Of a stretch of DNA of 13,451 nt, positions 1-8,123 are shown in pieces. The notes beneath the pieces were generated by a model, which saw only the letters and a list, made by a program, of their open reading frames with translations, was not told the DNA's origin and ran no database searches. A program made the translations under genes and the position numbers. Each line of letters starts with the position of its first letter. Position 1 is the first letter of the stretch. This stretch comes from Bryobacterales bacterium (GTDB taxonomy: Bacteria > Acidobacteriota > Terriglobia > Bryobacterales > Bryobacteraceae). The stretch lies in assembly GCA_003132905.1 (NCBI GenBank), contig PKZC01000072.1, forward strand, positions 1-13,451, in the 5' to 3' direction.

Positions 1-1462
1 ACAGGTAGTCCGGGCCGCCGGCCTTGGAATCCGTCCCGCTCATATTGAATCCGCCAAACGGATGCGCCCCGACCATCGCGCCGGTGCACTTGCGGTTGAA
101 GTAGAGATTGCCGACGTGGAAGTGCTCGCGCGCGCGGTCGAGTTTGGCACGGGAGGGGGAATAGAGTGCCCCGGAGAGACCGTACTCGGTGTTGTTGGCG
201 ATGGCCAGCGCGTCATCGAAATCGCGGGCCCGGATCACGGCCAGCACCGGTCCGAAGATTTCTTCCTGCGCGATGCGCATGTGGTTTTCGCCCGTGAATA
301 GGGCGGGGGAGACGTAGTTTCCTTCCGAGCCAACGCGTTCGCCGCCTACTAAGAGCTGAGCGCCCTCCTTCTTGCCGATGTCAATGTAGCCCAGCACGCG
401 GTCGCGATGTTCGGGATGGATGAGCGGCCCCACTTCGGTGTCGGGATCGAGCGGGCTGCCCACTTTGACGCGCGCGGCACGTGCGGCCAGGCGGCGGGTG
501 AAATCGTCGAAGATCGATTCTTCAATCAACGCACGCGAATTGGCGGTGCAGCGTTCGCCATTGAAACTGTAGATCTGGAAGACGGTGGCGTCGAGGGCGC
601 GGTCGAGATCGGCATCGGCGAAAATTACGGCTGGCGACTTGCCGCCGAGCTCGAGAGAAAGGCGCTTCAGCTGATCGGCGGCGGCCTTCATCACGATGGA
701 GCCGGTGGTGGTCTCGCCCGTCAAGGTGATGAGTGGAACCAGCGGATGGGTGACCAGCGGGGCTCCGGCTTCTTCGCCAAATCCCTGGACGACATTGAAA
801 ACGCCTGGCGGCAAATCCGCTTCTTCGAAAATTTGCGCGAGCTTCCAGGCGGTGAGCGGCGACCATTCAGCCGGCTTCAAGATGACGGTGTTGCCGGTGG
901 CGAGCGCCGGAGCAATGCGCCAGGTGGAAAGCATCATGGGCGCGTTCCAAGGGGTGATGATCCCGCAAGGGCCTACGGGAACGCGCAGGCTGTAGTTGAG
1001 CCACTCGCCGTCGACGGGATAAGTCCGGCCGTCCATGGCTTTTTCGGCGTATTCGGCATAGAAACTGAAATTTTCAGCCGTGCGGGCGATTTGCGCGCGG
1101 ACGATCTTGAGCGCTTGTCCTGCGTCGAGGCATTCGATGGTAGCCAGTTCATCGCCATGCTTTTCGATCAGACTAGCGATTTTGAGCAGATGCTTTTTTC
1201 TATCTTTGGCCTTGCCGTGGCCCCATTTTTGAAAAGCCGCGTGGGCAGCTTTCGCCGCGCGATCGATGTCTTCAGCGTGGCCGCGCCAGGAGCGAGCAAG
1301 CACGCGGTTGGTGGAAGGATCGAGCGTCTCGAACGTTTCGCCGCACGCGCCCTCGGTCCATCGGCCGTTGATGTAATGCTCCACGGTTGTGCGGGCGAGC
1401 TTGGTTCGAATCTGATCGATAAATTCCGGGCTGATGCCCGCTGCGGGGGATGCCGTGGTCAT
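1..1462 (-). CDS. Aldehyde dehydrogenase, HpaE-type body with PruA/RocA-type C-terminus (3' end cut by window)
   Basis: NAD(P)+-dependent aldehyde dehydrogenase, probably cytoplasmic, oxidising a semialdehyde to the carboxylate. 487 residues are visible; the C-terminal few tens of residues lie outside the window. Seen: oxyanion Asn in PWN (171-173), general-base Glu271 in ELGGKSP, nucleophile Cys305 in NGERCTANSR, and EEIFGP at 400-405. Residues ~25-405 read like 5-carboxymethyl-2-hydroxymuconate semialdehyde dehydrogenase (HpaE), with WRIAPALATGNT and VVQGFGEEAG. From ~409 on, the sequence reads like 1-pyrroline-5-carboxylate dehydrogenase (PruA/RocA), with HVGNLYFNRKCTGA (449-462) and PFGGFNMSGTDSKAGGPDYL (468-487). 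In PruA that C-terminal loop anchors the carboxylate of glutamate semialdehyde. The substrate is therefore uncertain: glutamate semialdehyde or an aromatic-pathway semialdehyde. The start is ATG at 1462; a weak GGAG lies about 13 bases upstream. It diverges from the next gene. The family call is firm; the split affinity is from memory of the two families. Confidence 0.9.
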   Translation of the reverse strand, partial: MTTASPAAGISPEFIDQIRTKLARTTVEHYINGRWTEGACGETFETLDPSTNRVLARSWRGHAEDIDRAAKAAHAAFQKWGHGKAKDRKKHLLKIASLIEKHGDELATIECLDAGQALKIVRAQIARTAENFSFYAEYAEKAMDGRTYPVDGEWLNYSLRVPVGPCGIITPWNAPMMLSTWRIAPALATGNTVILKPAEWSPLTAWKLAQIFEEADLPPGVFNVVQGFGEEAGAPLVTHPLVPLITLTGETTTGSIVMKAAADQLKRLSLELGGKSPAVIFADADLDRALDATVFQIYSFNGERCTANSRALIEESIFDDFTRRLAARAARVKVGSPLDPDTEVGPLIHPEHRDRVLGYIDIGKKEGAQLLVGGERVGSEGNYVSPALFTGENHMRIAQEEIFGPVLAVIRARDFDDALAIANNTEYGLSGALYSPSRAKLDRAREHFHVGNLYFNRKCTGAMVGAHPFGGFNMSGTDSKAGGPDYL

Positions 1463-1641
1463 TGATGAATCTTCGCTCCGATGACTTATCTTACGCTCCG
1501 CTTGGGGGGGTGTTTCCTACTATACATCCAAGCGCCGAACGGAGAGATTTGCTCCAGATTTGACGTGCGGGCGAGCATCATTGCGAAGCGATCCGTGTTA
1601 AGTTGAAGCCCCAGTTTCCGTCTCTCGAAAGGAGAACTGAA
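1463..1641. promoter_or_regulatory. Divergent intergenic region
   Basis: This 179-base gap separates two genes transcribed away from each other, so it must hold promoters for both. On the minus strand a TATAGT resembling a -10 box is visible (around 1518-1523), without a convincing -35 at the right distance. On the plus strand a TTGACG (around 1559) resembles a -35 box but lacks a matching -10. The heptamer CGCTCCG occurs twice about 20 bases apart (near 1474 and 1494), which may be chance. The strong AAGGAGA near 1629-1635 is the ribosome binding site of the plus-strand gene. Confidence 0.35.
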
Positions 1642-2418
1642 ATGAAGATCACACTGCTGACTTCCGCATTCGCAACTGCAATGATTGCGACCGCCATTCC
1701 GTCGTTTGGACAGACGGCCCCAGCGATGCTCAACATAGTCCACTATCGCGTGAAAATGGATCATCTCCAGGAATTCCTGGAAGTGGAAAGGCAGATCGCG
1801 GGCTCGTATAAGAAAGCGGCGCCTACCGATCAATTCCGGATCATCTACCGCGGCACGATCGGCAACGCAACGGAGTTCGATGTTTTCACTCCGCTGTCGA
1901 AATTTGGAGACCGCGACGGCGAGAATCCGTATGACAAGATGGCCACCGAGCAAGAGCGCTTGACGCGTGGGGCACGGTTGAATCAGTATCTCGAGAACGT
2001 CCAGACGTCCATCGAGAAGCCCGTCACCGAGCTTAGCATCAACACGCCCGGAGTTCCTTTCCCGCCCGCATATATGCACGGGATTCGGGTCCGCGTCCGC
2101 TCGGGAGCAACCGATGAGTTTTCCGCGGTGATGAAGAACGAGTTGATTCCCGCTGTCAAAAAGGAAGGTGTGAAAACGCTTCTGGCACGCCGGACACTGC
2201 TCGGGGGCGTAATCTCCGACTATAACTTCGCCGAGGGATTCGACAAATGGTCGGAGATGGACACCCCGGATACCTTACCGAAAATCATGGGAGAAGAAGC
2301 ATTCCGGAAAATGATTACAAAAATAGATGGTGTGGTCACGCTGCGCGAAGACACAATCTGGCGCTATCAAGCGGACCTCAGCTACTATCCGGGGACGACG
2401 ACGACCAGCAGTCGGTAA
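1642..2418 (+). CDS. Secreted protein of unknown function with two ferredoxin-like (dimeric alpha-beta barrel-like) halves
   Basis: 258 residues. The start is fixed by AAGGAGA at 1629-1635, seven bases before the ATG, and by the signal peptide that begins there: K2, a hydrophobic run to about residue 20, and a likely cleavage near SFG-Q (23/24). The mature protein appears to contain two similar halves. Half 1 (about 29-135) opens with strand MLNIVHYRVK and helix HLQEFLEVERQI. Half 2 (about 143-250) opens with strand YMHGIRVRVR and helix TDEFSAVMKNELIPAVKK. This beta-alpha-beta pattern recalls the dimeric alpha-beta barrel superfamily (ABM, NIPSNAP, EthD-like). No catalytic motif is recognised. 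It is monocistronic and converges on the transketolase gene, with only 15 bases between the stop codons and no obvious terminator hairpin. Export is well supported; the fold is inferred from pattern only. Confidence 0.85.
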   Translation: MKITLLTSAFATAMIATAIPSFGQTAPAMLNIVHYRVKMDHLQEFLEVERQIAGSYKKAAPTDQFRIIYRGTIGNATEFDVFTPLSKFGDRDGENPYDKMATEQERLTRGARLNQYLENVQTSIEKPVTELSINTPGVPFPPAYMHGIRVRVRSGATDEFSAVMKNELIPAVKKEGVKTLLARRTLLGGVISDYNFAEGFDKWSEMDTPDTLPKIMGEEAFRKMITKIDGVVTLREDTIWRYQADLSYYPGTTTTSSR

Positions 2419-2433
2419 AGGACAACAGCCCGC

Positions 2434-4974
2434 TTAGAGAACATTCAACAGCGATTTTTGGCTGTCCAGGCGCTCGGCACGCGCATGCGCGAAACGCTCG
2501 ATGCCTTTCAGGATCGACTCTTTGTCGAGATGCGCTTCGGCGATCACTTCCGGCTCTAAGCCGCCGGTGAGCCACTGATTGTCCCAATCGGACGTGAGCG
2601 AGTAAGCATCGGTGAGAGGGCCGACATCGCGCAAGGGCCACATGCGCCGCGTGCCGGTGCTCACCACCATGAGATCGTAACGAGCTTCCGGCGGCAGAAC
2701 GGAGTTGCGATAAGCTTCCGGCTGGCGATCGAACAATTCTTCACTGATCGCAGCGACCACCCTCACGTTGATTCCGGCTTGTTCCAGGCGAGGCAGAATG
2801 CTCAGAAGATTCACCGTTGAGCTGGACCCTTGCGTCACGATGTAGCCGTGCTTCGGTTTGCCGGGAGTGAAATCGCGAATTACGTAGAAGCCTTTGGCGG
2901 CGGCCTTCAGGTCGGTGTCGGCGAATTTGGCGCGATCGGCGACCGGGAAATCGGGGCGCGCCACTTCGATGGAAATGATGCCGACCTTGGGATCGCGCGC
3001 GGCGATCTCGGCAGCGGCAAAATAGCCGGCAGAGACGTCGTTGTAATCCCAGAAATTCAAGTGAATGGTCTGGCCGCGCGGGAAGAGCTTCCATACCTGC
3101 GTGGCGAAAATGCCGAAGTGAGTGCGGCCGTCGGCTGCGGTCTCGGGGCCTGAATGTCCGGCGAGAATGTGCAGCACACCGACGCGGAATTTACTGTCCT
3201 GGTTCTGCTGGCTCCAGACGCGCGCCGGCGTATACATCAGAGGAGTGAACGCGCCGTAGGTACCGCTGAGCGCCCAGACGCCCGCGAACTTTTCGGGATC
3301 CACACTGGCGCTTTGGCTTATCAAGCCGATAGCGGTGGACACGTTGCCTGCTTCCTGAATGGCGGCTTTGATGCGGGTGCCGAGCGGATTCGTCTCCGGA
3401 TCATAATGGCCCCACAGGCTGCCGTGTTCCACGTTGATGGATTCCGACAGATCGGCGGCCAGCGTGATGAAGCGGCTGTCGGTGACGTAGTTCATCCACT
3501 TGATGATTTCCGAGATGCCTCGGCGCGTGCCCGCGATTTCGCCGGGCTTACGGAACAGCGCGATCGAAACCTGCTTCTCAGCGCCCGAGACGCGATTCTT
3601 CACGGTTACCTTTTGCGGGTCCACCGGAAGGTTGGCGACGCGCAGGCGATCGTCTAGAAACGGGTCACTCTTCACATCGAAATGGAGATTGGGAAAGTGC
3701 AGAGTGGCATCGTCTTTCACCGTGTCGCCAATGGCGACTAAACGATCGGCAAGCCAATCACCCAGTCCGTTGCGTTCCAACACCGACATTGCAACATCGA
3801 TGTTGGCCTTGAACTGGATCAGGCGCTCGCGCGGATCGGTGACCGCTCCCTGGCGAATGCCCACGAACTCGACGCCATATTGCTGCTCGAATGTTTGAGC
3901 GAGCTCGATGAAATACTCCGAGTTCATCTTGAGGGCGTAAGGATGGCTTTGATAACCGATCACCTGGTCGCACTTTCCCGATATTTTTCCGTGCGAAACG
4001 CAAGGCCAATAGCCCTTGACGGTTTTCCCGACGACGATCATCGGGCGGCGGTCTTTAGGATCCCAGTCTTCCATGGTTTTCAGCGCGGCCACCACCTGGT
4101 CATAATCGTTGCCGTCGTCTAGCGTGAAGACGTTCCAACCGTAGGAGGTCCACTGATCCACCAGGCTGTAGTGATCGTATTTGGAAGCGATAACGCCGCC
4201 GAGCAGCGAATCGTCGATGCCCGCGTTGTTATCGGAGAACATGACGCGCAGGCGCTTGCCCACTTGCATCGCGAGCGCTTGTGTCTTTAATTCCTGAGCG
4301 TGGCCTTCGGTCATGGCGAATTCGCCTTCGAAAGCGATCACCTTGGGACCGCCCACTGGCGCGCCTACCATATCCCAAAAGGCAGCCTTGCCCGCAGCGG
4401 TGGCGATTCCGATGCCGGAAGGGCCGCCATTCACGTCGTTGGTGACGTCGGTGCTTTCGGCGTGACCGGCGAGCGCCCGGATACCGCGGATTTTAGCTTC
4501 GGTGAAAAGCGGATGATCGGCCAAACCATTTTCTTGCAGCAATGTCGCTAGCGCTCCGGCGCCGCGGCGGAAACCGAGCGCGTCAATGCCGAGCATCGCG
4601 ATATGCGGATCGACATAGTAACGCTTGTCGCCGGTGGCTTTGAACTTGCGCGCGAGCGCTTCGCCCATGATCATCCACAACGCGTAGCAGGTGGGAATGC
4701 AATGGCCGCCGGCCAGCATGAACTTGTCGCCGTAGGGATGTTTGGGACGCCGATAATCGTAGCGCAGGCCGCCGAAATCGGGACCGGCAAGATGCACGGC
4801 GACGTTATAAGGCGTATAGGCCAAGGGTCCGCCGAAATGCCCGGTTTGCGCGTAGTTGCCAAGCAGCACCAGGGTCATGCAAGTGAGGAAGCCGACGTCT
4901 TCCAAACGTTCGCGATCGTAGGCCAAGCTCAGCGGCTCAACGGGAGAGAGTAGGGTTTGTGCACTTACTGCCAA
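2434..4974 (-). CDS. Transketolase-like thiamine diphosphate enzyme, unusually long
   Basis: 846 residues, against roughly 620-670 for ordinary transketolases. Cytoplasmic; expected to transfer a two-carbon ketol unit between sugar phosphates using thiamine diphosphate (ThDP) and a divalent metal. Order seen: N-terminal ThDP domain with AGGH (88-91), GGPSGIGIA (183-191), GEFAMTEG (217-224) in the place of the usual GDG motif, SDNNAGID (247-254), and SYGW (277-280). An extra region of uncertain fold covers about 325-475. The pyrimidine-binding domain carries AADLSES (506-512) and IQEAGNVSTAIG (539-550), where Glu541 fits the catalytic glutamate, then GHSGPETAADGRTHF (606-620) with two transketolase-type histidines. 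A C-terminal domain follows from about 705. The start is TTG at 4974: GGAGG at 4982-4986 is seven bases away and no ATG is near. The metal-ligand Asp of GDG is Glu218 here. Pyruvate dehydrogenase E1 (AceE) and phosphoketolase were considered and fit less well. The exact substrate is unknown. Confidence 0.88.
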   Translation of the reverse strand: MAVSAQTLLSPVEPLSLAYDRERLEDVGFLTCMTLVLLGNYAQTGHFGGPLAYTPYNVAVHLAGPDFGGLRYDYRRPKHPYGDKFMLAGGHCIPTCYALWMIMGEALARKFKATGDKRYYVDPHIAMLGIDALGFRRGAGALATLLQENGLADHPLFTEAKIRGIRALAGHAESTDVTNDVNGGPSGIGIATAAGKAAFWDMVGAPVGGPKVIAFEGEFAMTEGHAQELKTQALAMQVGKRLRVMFSDNNAGIDDSLLGGVIASKYDHYSLVDQWTSYGWNVFTLDDGNDYDQVVAALKTMEDWDPKDRRPMIVVGKTVKGYWPCVSHGKISGKCDQVIGYQSHPYALKMNSEYFIELAQTFEQQYGVEFVGIRQGAVTDPRERLIQFKANIDVAMSVLERNGLGDWLADRLVAIGDTVKDDATLHFPNLHFDVKSDPFLDDRLRVANLPVDPQKVTVKNRVSGAEKQVSIALFRKPGEIAGTRRGISEIIKWMNYVTDSRFITLAADLSESINVEHGSLWGHYDPETNPLGTRIKAAIQEAGNVSTAIGLISQSASVDPEKFAGVWALSGTYGAFTPLMYTPARVWSQQNQDSKFRVGVLHILAGHSGPETAADGRTHFGIFATQVWKLFPRGQTIHLNFWDYNDVSAGYFAAAEIAARDPKVGIISIEVARPDFPVADRAKFADTDLKAAAKGFYVIRDFTPGKPKHGYIVTQGSSSTVNLLSILPRLEQAGINVRVVAAISEELFDRQPEAYRNSVLPPEARYDLMVVSTGTRRMWPLRDVGPLTDAYSLTSDWDNQWLTGGLEPEVIAEAHLDKESILKGIERFAHARAERLDSQKSLLNVL

Positions 4975-5050
4975 GTGGATGCCTCCGGTACGCTCAAGGC
5001 GTAAACTTCTAATAATGGCAGATTCCGGGGATTGAGAGGAATGCGACCGT

Positions 5051-7705
5051 TTACTCGTCGCGCAGGGCGGTCAGCGGATCCATATGTGCCGAGCGGCGCG
5101 CAGGAAGATAACAGGCCAGCAGGGCGATGCCGGCCAGGAGCACCGGCGCACCAATGAGGAGCAGCGGGTCGTTAGTTCTCTCGGCGAAAAGCTGATCAAG
5201 TTGGAAGGTGAGGGACGAGAGCGCGCGCGAGATAAGAAATGCGCCTGCAAATCCGATCGCCGATCCGATGGCGACCATAACCGCTCCCTCCTTCATCACC
5301 AGCCGCAATACCTGAAAGCCGCGCGCGCCCAGCGCCATGCGGATGCCAATCTCCTTGCGCCGGCGAGCGACTGCATAGGCGGTTACGCCCGCCAATCCGA
5401 TACAAGCCAGAATCAATCCAAAGACTCCGATGCCGCCATACAGGCCCTTGGCCAGGCGAACGACCGTATTGAACTGGTCCAGGCGTTCGTCCATGCTGCC
5501 GACATTGAAAAGCGTGAGACGCGAATCGAGAGACGCAATCGCACTGGTTACGTCCGCGATGGTGTTTGCTCCCCGGCCGCGGACGACGAGCGTAGCGCCC
5601 AGCGGGACCGGGTATGCTCGCGGAAATCGCGCCGCGAAAGGAACAAAGACGGTGGCTACCGGTTTCGCCATCATGAAGCCGGATTTGATGTCGCGAACTA
5701 CGCCGACGACGGTATAACTGTGCCGATCGTCGCGGAGGATGCGGCCCAGGGGCCCGTCCTGGCCGAAAAAGTCGCGCGCGGCCGTTTCATTGAGAATGAC
5801 AGGCAGTGCGCCGGCGTTGTTTTGCTCCTCGAGTTCGCCGAAGTCGCGGCCGCGCATCAAAGGCACGCCTAAGGTATCAAAATACTTGATGCCGATGTGC
5901 TGCCGGACTGCACCGCGCAGTATGTCGCCGCGCGGGCCTGGAGCGGAAAACTGAGCATTGGACACGACGGCCTCCAATTCGCCGAAGGGCGCGGTGTCGG
6001 CCAGAGTAACGGCACGGACCGCGGGCAGTTTCGACAACCGATCCGGGAGGTTTTTGTATAAAGCCGCGATTTGCTGCGGCGAATACCCGTCGTGGAAGGG
6101 GTCGAGTTGATAGAGGGTCAGATTCGAAGTGTCGAAGCCCGGATCGATGCGAGCCGCGTTGCCGAAGCCAAATACGATATAGCCGGTAATCAGCAGCAAA
6201 GTGAGCGAGCCCCCCACTTGATACACCACCGGTAGATTCCGCAACCCGAATCGCCGATAGCCGCGGAGTGGAGTGAACGCGCCTTGCTTGAGCGTGGCGG
6301 CCACGTCCGTGCGCGTGGTGGCAAGCGCCGGCGCGAGTCCGAATCCCACGCCCGCGATTACAGAGATTGCGATCGTGAACAGTAGCATGGCCAAGTTGGG
6401 CTGCACGTTCACTGGCGTGGAGCTGACGAATTTCGACGCTGCTGACGTCTGCATGAACCAATAGGCGAGCCCGGTTCCGGCAATCCCGCCGGCGAGCGAG
6501 AGAATCAGGCTTTCGGTAAGAAGCTGCCGCACCAGACGGAAACGCCCGGCGCCCACCGACAGGCGAATCGCGATTTCTTGCCGGCGTTGGGTACTGCGGG
6601 CGAGCAGAAGATTCGCGAGATTCGTGCAGGCTAGCGACAGCACCAAACCTAGCAGCACGCCCAGAAAAGTGAGAATGATGGCGGTTTGCGCCGCAGGCAT
6701 GGGTCCAAGAGTGTTGACCGATAGAAAATGAACGTGGCGCTGGTTACGAGGGTTGTTCGGGCTGGGTTTTTCGGCGTCCAAGCGCTGTGTGACGACATCC
6801 AGCGCCGCTTCCACTGCCGAGGGTTTCACACCATAAGCCAGGCGGACCACGACGTGGCAGGCTGCGGGCTTCGCATTTTCCGCCATCTCGGGTGCCAGGG
6901 AGGCGCCAGAAGTGACTGGAACGAACAAATCCGCGGGGAGTGTCGGCCATACGCCGAGAAAGTCTTTGGGCGCGACGCCCAGGATTGTAGTTGGGTAGCC
7001 GTTGACTCGCAGCCTTCGGCCGATAACTTGAGGATCCGAGTTCATGTGGGAACGCCAGAAGCGTTCGCTGACCACTACCACCGGCGACGTTCCCAACTTC
7101 TCGGTATCGGCGCGGAAGAAGCGTCCCCGCATGGGTTGCATTCCTAAGACCGTGAAATATTCCGGAGAAACCACGTTCCCGAACACTCGTTCGGATTTTG
7201 ACGCGCTGGTTCCCTCGCGGCCGACGCTGAATGGGACGGGATCGGTGAATGCGGCGGCATCCGCCATCTGGCGCTGCTCGCGATAGCGTTCGAAGTAAGT
7301 GTAGGGCACCGGTATGTCCAACCCTTTGAGAGCAGCGGTATCGCTCGCGCCTGCCAGCGGCTGAAACATAGTGGCGGTGAACGCGTTAAAGAAGAAACTG
7401 CACACGCCGATGCCGAGCATGAGGGAGAGGATCCCGACTGCGGCAAATCCCGGCGATTTGGCCAGCATGCGGAGGGCGTACCTGGCGTCGCCCCGCAGTT
7501 CGGAAAAATATTCGGCGGGCAGGCGCAGCGCGATGTCGCCGAGCAGGCGGGCCAATCCCAGAACGCCGTGCCTTCGCCAGATTTCAGGTGCGGCATCCTC
7601 ACCCATCCGCTCCAAATCCTCACCGTAGAGCATCTGAAACTCGTGCGGATAGGCACGAGCCAGGGCGCGATAGAGCCGCAAGCAAAGCTGCACGCGCGCG
7701 TTCAT
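5051..7705 (-). CDS. ADOP-family permease (MacB/FtsX-like, duplicated, without ATPase)
   Basis: 884-residue inner-membrane protein with the layout of the acidobacterial duplicated orphan permeases. An N-terminal helical region (1-75) precedes TM1 (about 86-110). A first periplasmic MacB_PCD-like domain (about 115-335) is followed by three TM segments (about 342-368, 395-415, 438-460). A second unit repeats this: TM near 492-514, periplasmic domain about 520-745, and TMs near 755-780, 805-828 and 848-868. Each FtsX half has the typical cytoplasmic coupling segment, RRQEIAIRLSVGA (374-386) and RRKEIGIRMALGA (781-793), and the C-terminus ends in the usual DPLTALR motif. No ATP-binding domain is present here or in a neighbour, hence 'orphan'. 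The ATG overlaps the PadR stop (ATGA), with GAGGAGG at 7713-7719 seven bases upstream. Substrate unknown; roles in export or envelope signalling are guesses. Confidence 0.93.
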   Translation of the reverse strand: MNARVQLCLRLYRALARAYPHEFQMLYGEDLERMGEDAAPEIWRRHGVLGLARLLGDIALRLPAEYFSELRGDARYALRMLAKSPGFAAVGILSLMLGIGVCSFFFNAFTATMFQPLAGASDTAALKGLDIPVPYTYFERYREQRQMADAAAFTDPVPFSVGREGTSASKSERVFGNVVSPEYFTVLGMQPMRGRFFRADTEKLGTSPVVVVSERFWRSHMNSDPQVIGRRLRVNGYPTTILGVAPKDFLGVWPTLPADLFVPVTSGASLAPEMAENAKPAACHVVVRLAYGVKPSAVEAALDVVTQRLDAEKPSPNNPRNQRHVHFLSVNTLGPMPAAQTAIILTFLGVLLGLVLSLACTNLANLLLARSTQRRQEIAIRLSVGAGRFRLVRQLLTESLILSLAGGIAGTGLAYWFMQTSAASKFVSSTPVNVQPNLAMLLFTIAISVIAGVGFGLAPALATTRTDVAATLKQGAFTPLRGYRRFGLRNLPVVYQVGGSLTLLLITGYIVFGFGNAARIDPGFDTSNLTLYQLDPFHDGYSPQQIAALYKNLPDRLSKLPAVRAVTLADTAPFGELEAVVSNAQFSAPGPRGDILRGAVRQHIGIKYFDTLGVPLMRGRDFGELEEQNNAGALPVILNETAARDFFGQDGPLGRILRDDRHSYTVVGVVRDIKSGFMMAKPVATVFVPFAARFPRAYPVPLGATLVVRGRGANTIADVTSAIASLDSRLTLFNVGSMDERLDQFNTVVRLAKGLYGGIGVFGLILACIGLAGVTAYAVARRRKEIGIRMALGARGFQVLRLVMKEGAVMVAIGSAIGFAGAFLISRALSSLTFQLDQLFAERTNDPLLLIGAPVLLAGIALLACYLPARRSAHMDPLTALRDE

Positions 7706-8073
7706 TCGTAAGCCTCCTCACGTCGCTTGGCCTGCCGGCGTTTTGCGCGCAAGACGCTTACCAGATCTTCCAGACGCTGACTTTCGAGATCCAGCACGCG
7801 GCGGCCAAGACGTGTCAATTTGTAATAGCGGCGGCGCGCGTCGTCCAGCTCTTCAGCCGGACGTTCTTCTGACTCTTCAATGAGCCCGGCGTCGATCAGG
7901 CGCGCCAGAGTGCCATACAGGGTGGCCGGCCAAAGATGGACCTTGCCGCTGGTTCGGTCGAGCACCTCCTGCATGATCCCGTAGCCGTGCTGCTCTTCGG
8001 CTGCTAGTGAAAGCAGAATATGAAACCAATTGGTCTTGAGGGGTAGAAACGCCTGTGGGTCTTCTTTCGGCAT
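7702..8073 (-). CDS. PadR-family transcriptional regulator of the ADOP operon
   Basis: 123 residues from ATG 8073. A small winged-helix repressor, expected to act as a dimer on its own promoter. Seen: helices in LLSLAAEEQHGYGIMQEV, the WPATLYGTLARLIDAGLI segment typical of PadR recognition helix and turn, then the wing with RRRYYKLTRLGRRVLDLE and a charged C-terminal helix. An in-frame TTG at 8088 would add five residues (MIYRP), but it lies inside the promoter and has no ribosome binding site; the ATG gives the usual N-terminus. It overlaps the downstream permease by four bases (ATGA), so the two are translationally coupled. PadR-ADOP pairing is standard in Acidobacteriota. Autorepression through the palindrome just upstream is inferred. 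Inducer unknown. Confidence 0.93.
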   Translation of the reverse strand: MPKEDPQAFLPLKTNWFHILLSLAAEEQHGYGIMQEVLDRTSGKVHLWPATLYGTLARLIDAGLIEESEERPAEELDDARRRYYKLTRLGRRVLDLESQRLEDLVSVLRAKRRQAKRREEAYE

Positions 8074-8076
8074 TGG

Positions 8077-8105
8077 TCTATATATCAACTAATATATATA
8101 GTCAA
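8077..8105 (-). promoter_or_regulatory. Sigma70-type promoter of the padR-ADOP operon
   Basis: Reading the minus strand, TTGACT (8105-8100) and TATAGA (8082-8077) match -35 and -10 consensus well, with the ideal spacing of 17 bases. The -10 box ends three bases before the PadR ATG (8073), so transcription would start at or next to the start codon, and no Shine-Dalgarno sequence lies between. This suggests a leaderless mRNA. A TATATA two bases closer to the -35 box is an alternative -10 and leads to the same conclusion. The -35 box begins 18 bases downstream of the MFS gene's stop, so the operon seems to have its own promoter. Confidence 0.6.
8078..8101. promoter_or_regulatory. Palindromic probable PadR operator
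   Basis: An inverted repeat with perfect 8-base arms, CTATATAT (8078-8085) and ATATATAG (8094-8101), is separated by 8 bases. It covers most of the spacer and overlaps both the -35 and -10 boxes, the expected place for a repressor. PadR-family operators are AT-rich dyads, so autoregulation is a reasonable inference. Alternating AT sequence makes such symmetry easier to get by chance. Confidence 0.55.
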
Positions 8106-8123
8106 GGGCTATTCGGGCAATGC

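Noticed and set aside
407..1465. Long plus-strand open frame (352 codons) opposite the aldehyde dehydrogenase
   Set aside because: The minus strand carries an unmistakable aldehyde dehydrogenase through the whole region; the plus-strand translation has no recognisable domain and is a by-product of GC-rich codon use.
1486..2079. Minus-strand open frame (197 codons) opposite the secreted two-domain protein
   Set aside because: The plus-strand gene has a strong ribosome binding site, signal peptide and sensible composition; the opposite frame has none of these.
3154..3657. Plus-strand open frame (167 codons) inside the transketolase-like gene
   Set aside because: It lies wholly opposite conserved catalytic regions of the transketolase-like protein and resembles nothing known.
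2434..4974. Phosphoketolase or AceE-type pyruvate dehydrogenase as the identity of the long ThDP enzyme
   Set aside because: Length alone fits those families, but the GGH, NN, IQEAGN and GHSG...DGRTHF landmarks follow the transketolase order, and phosphoketolase signatures are absent.
8078..8101. AT-rich inverted repeat as a terminator or an attachment site
   Set aside because: It is not GC-rich, has no following T-run and no integrase nearby; its overlap with the -35/-10 boxes fits an operator better.
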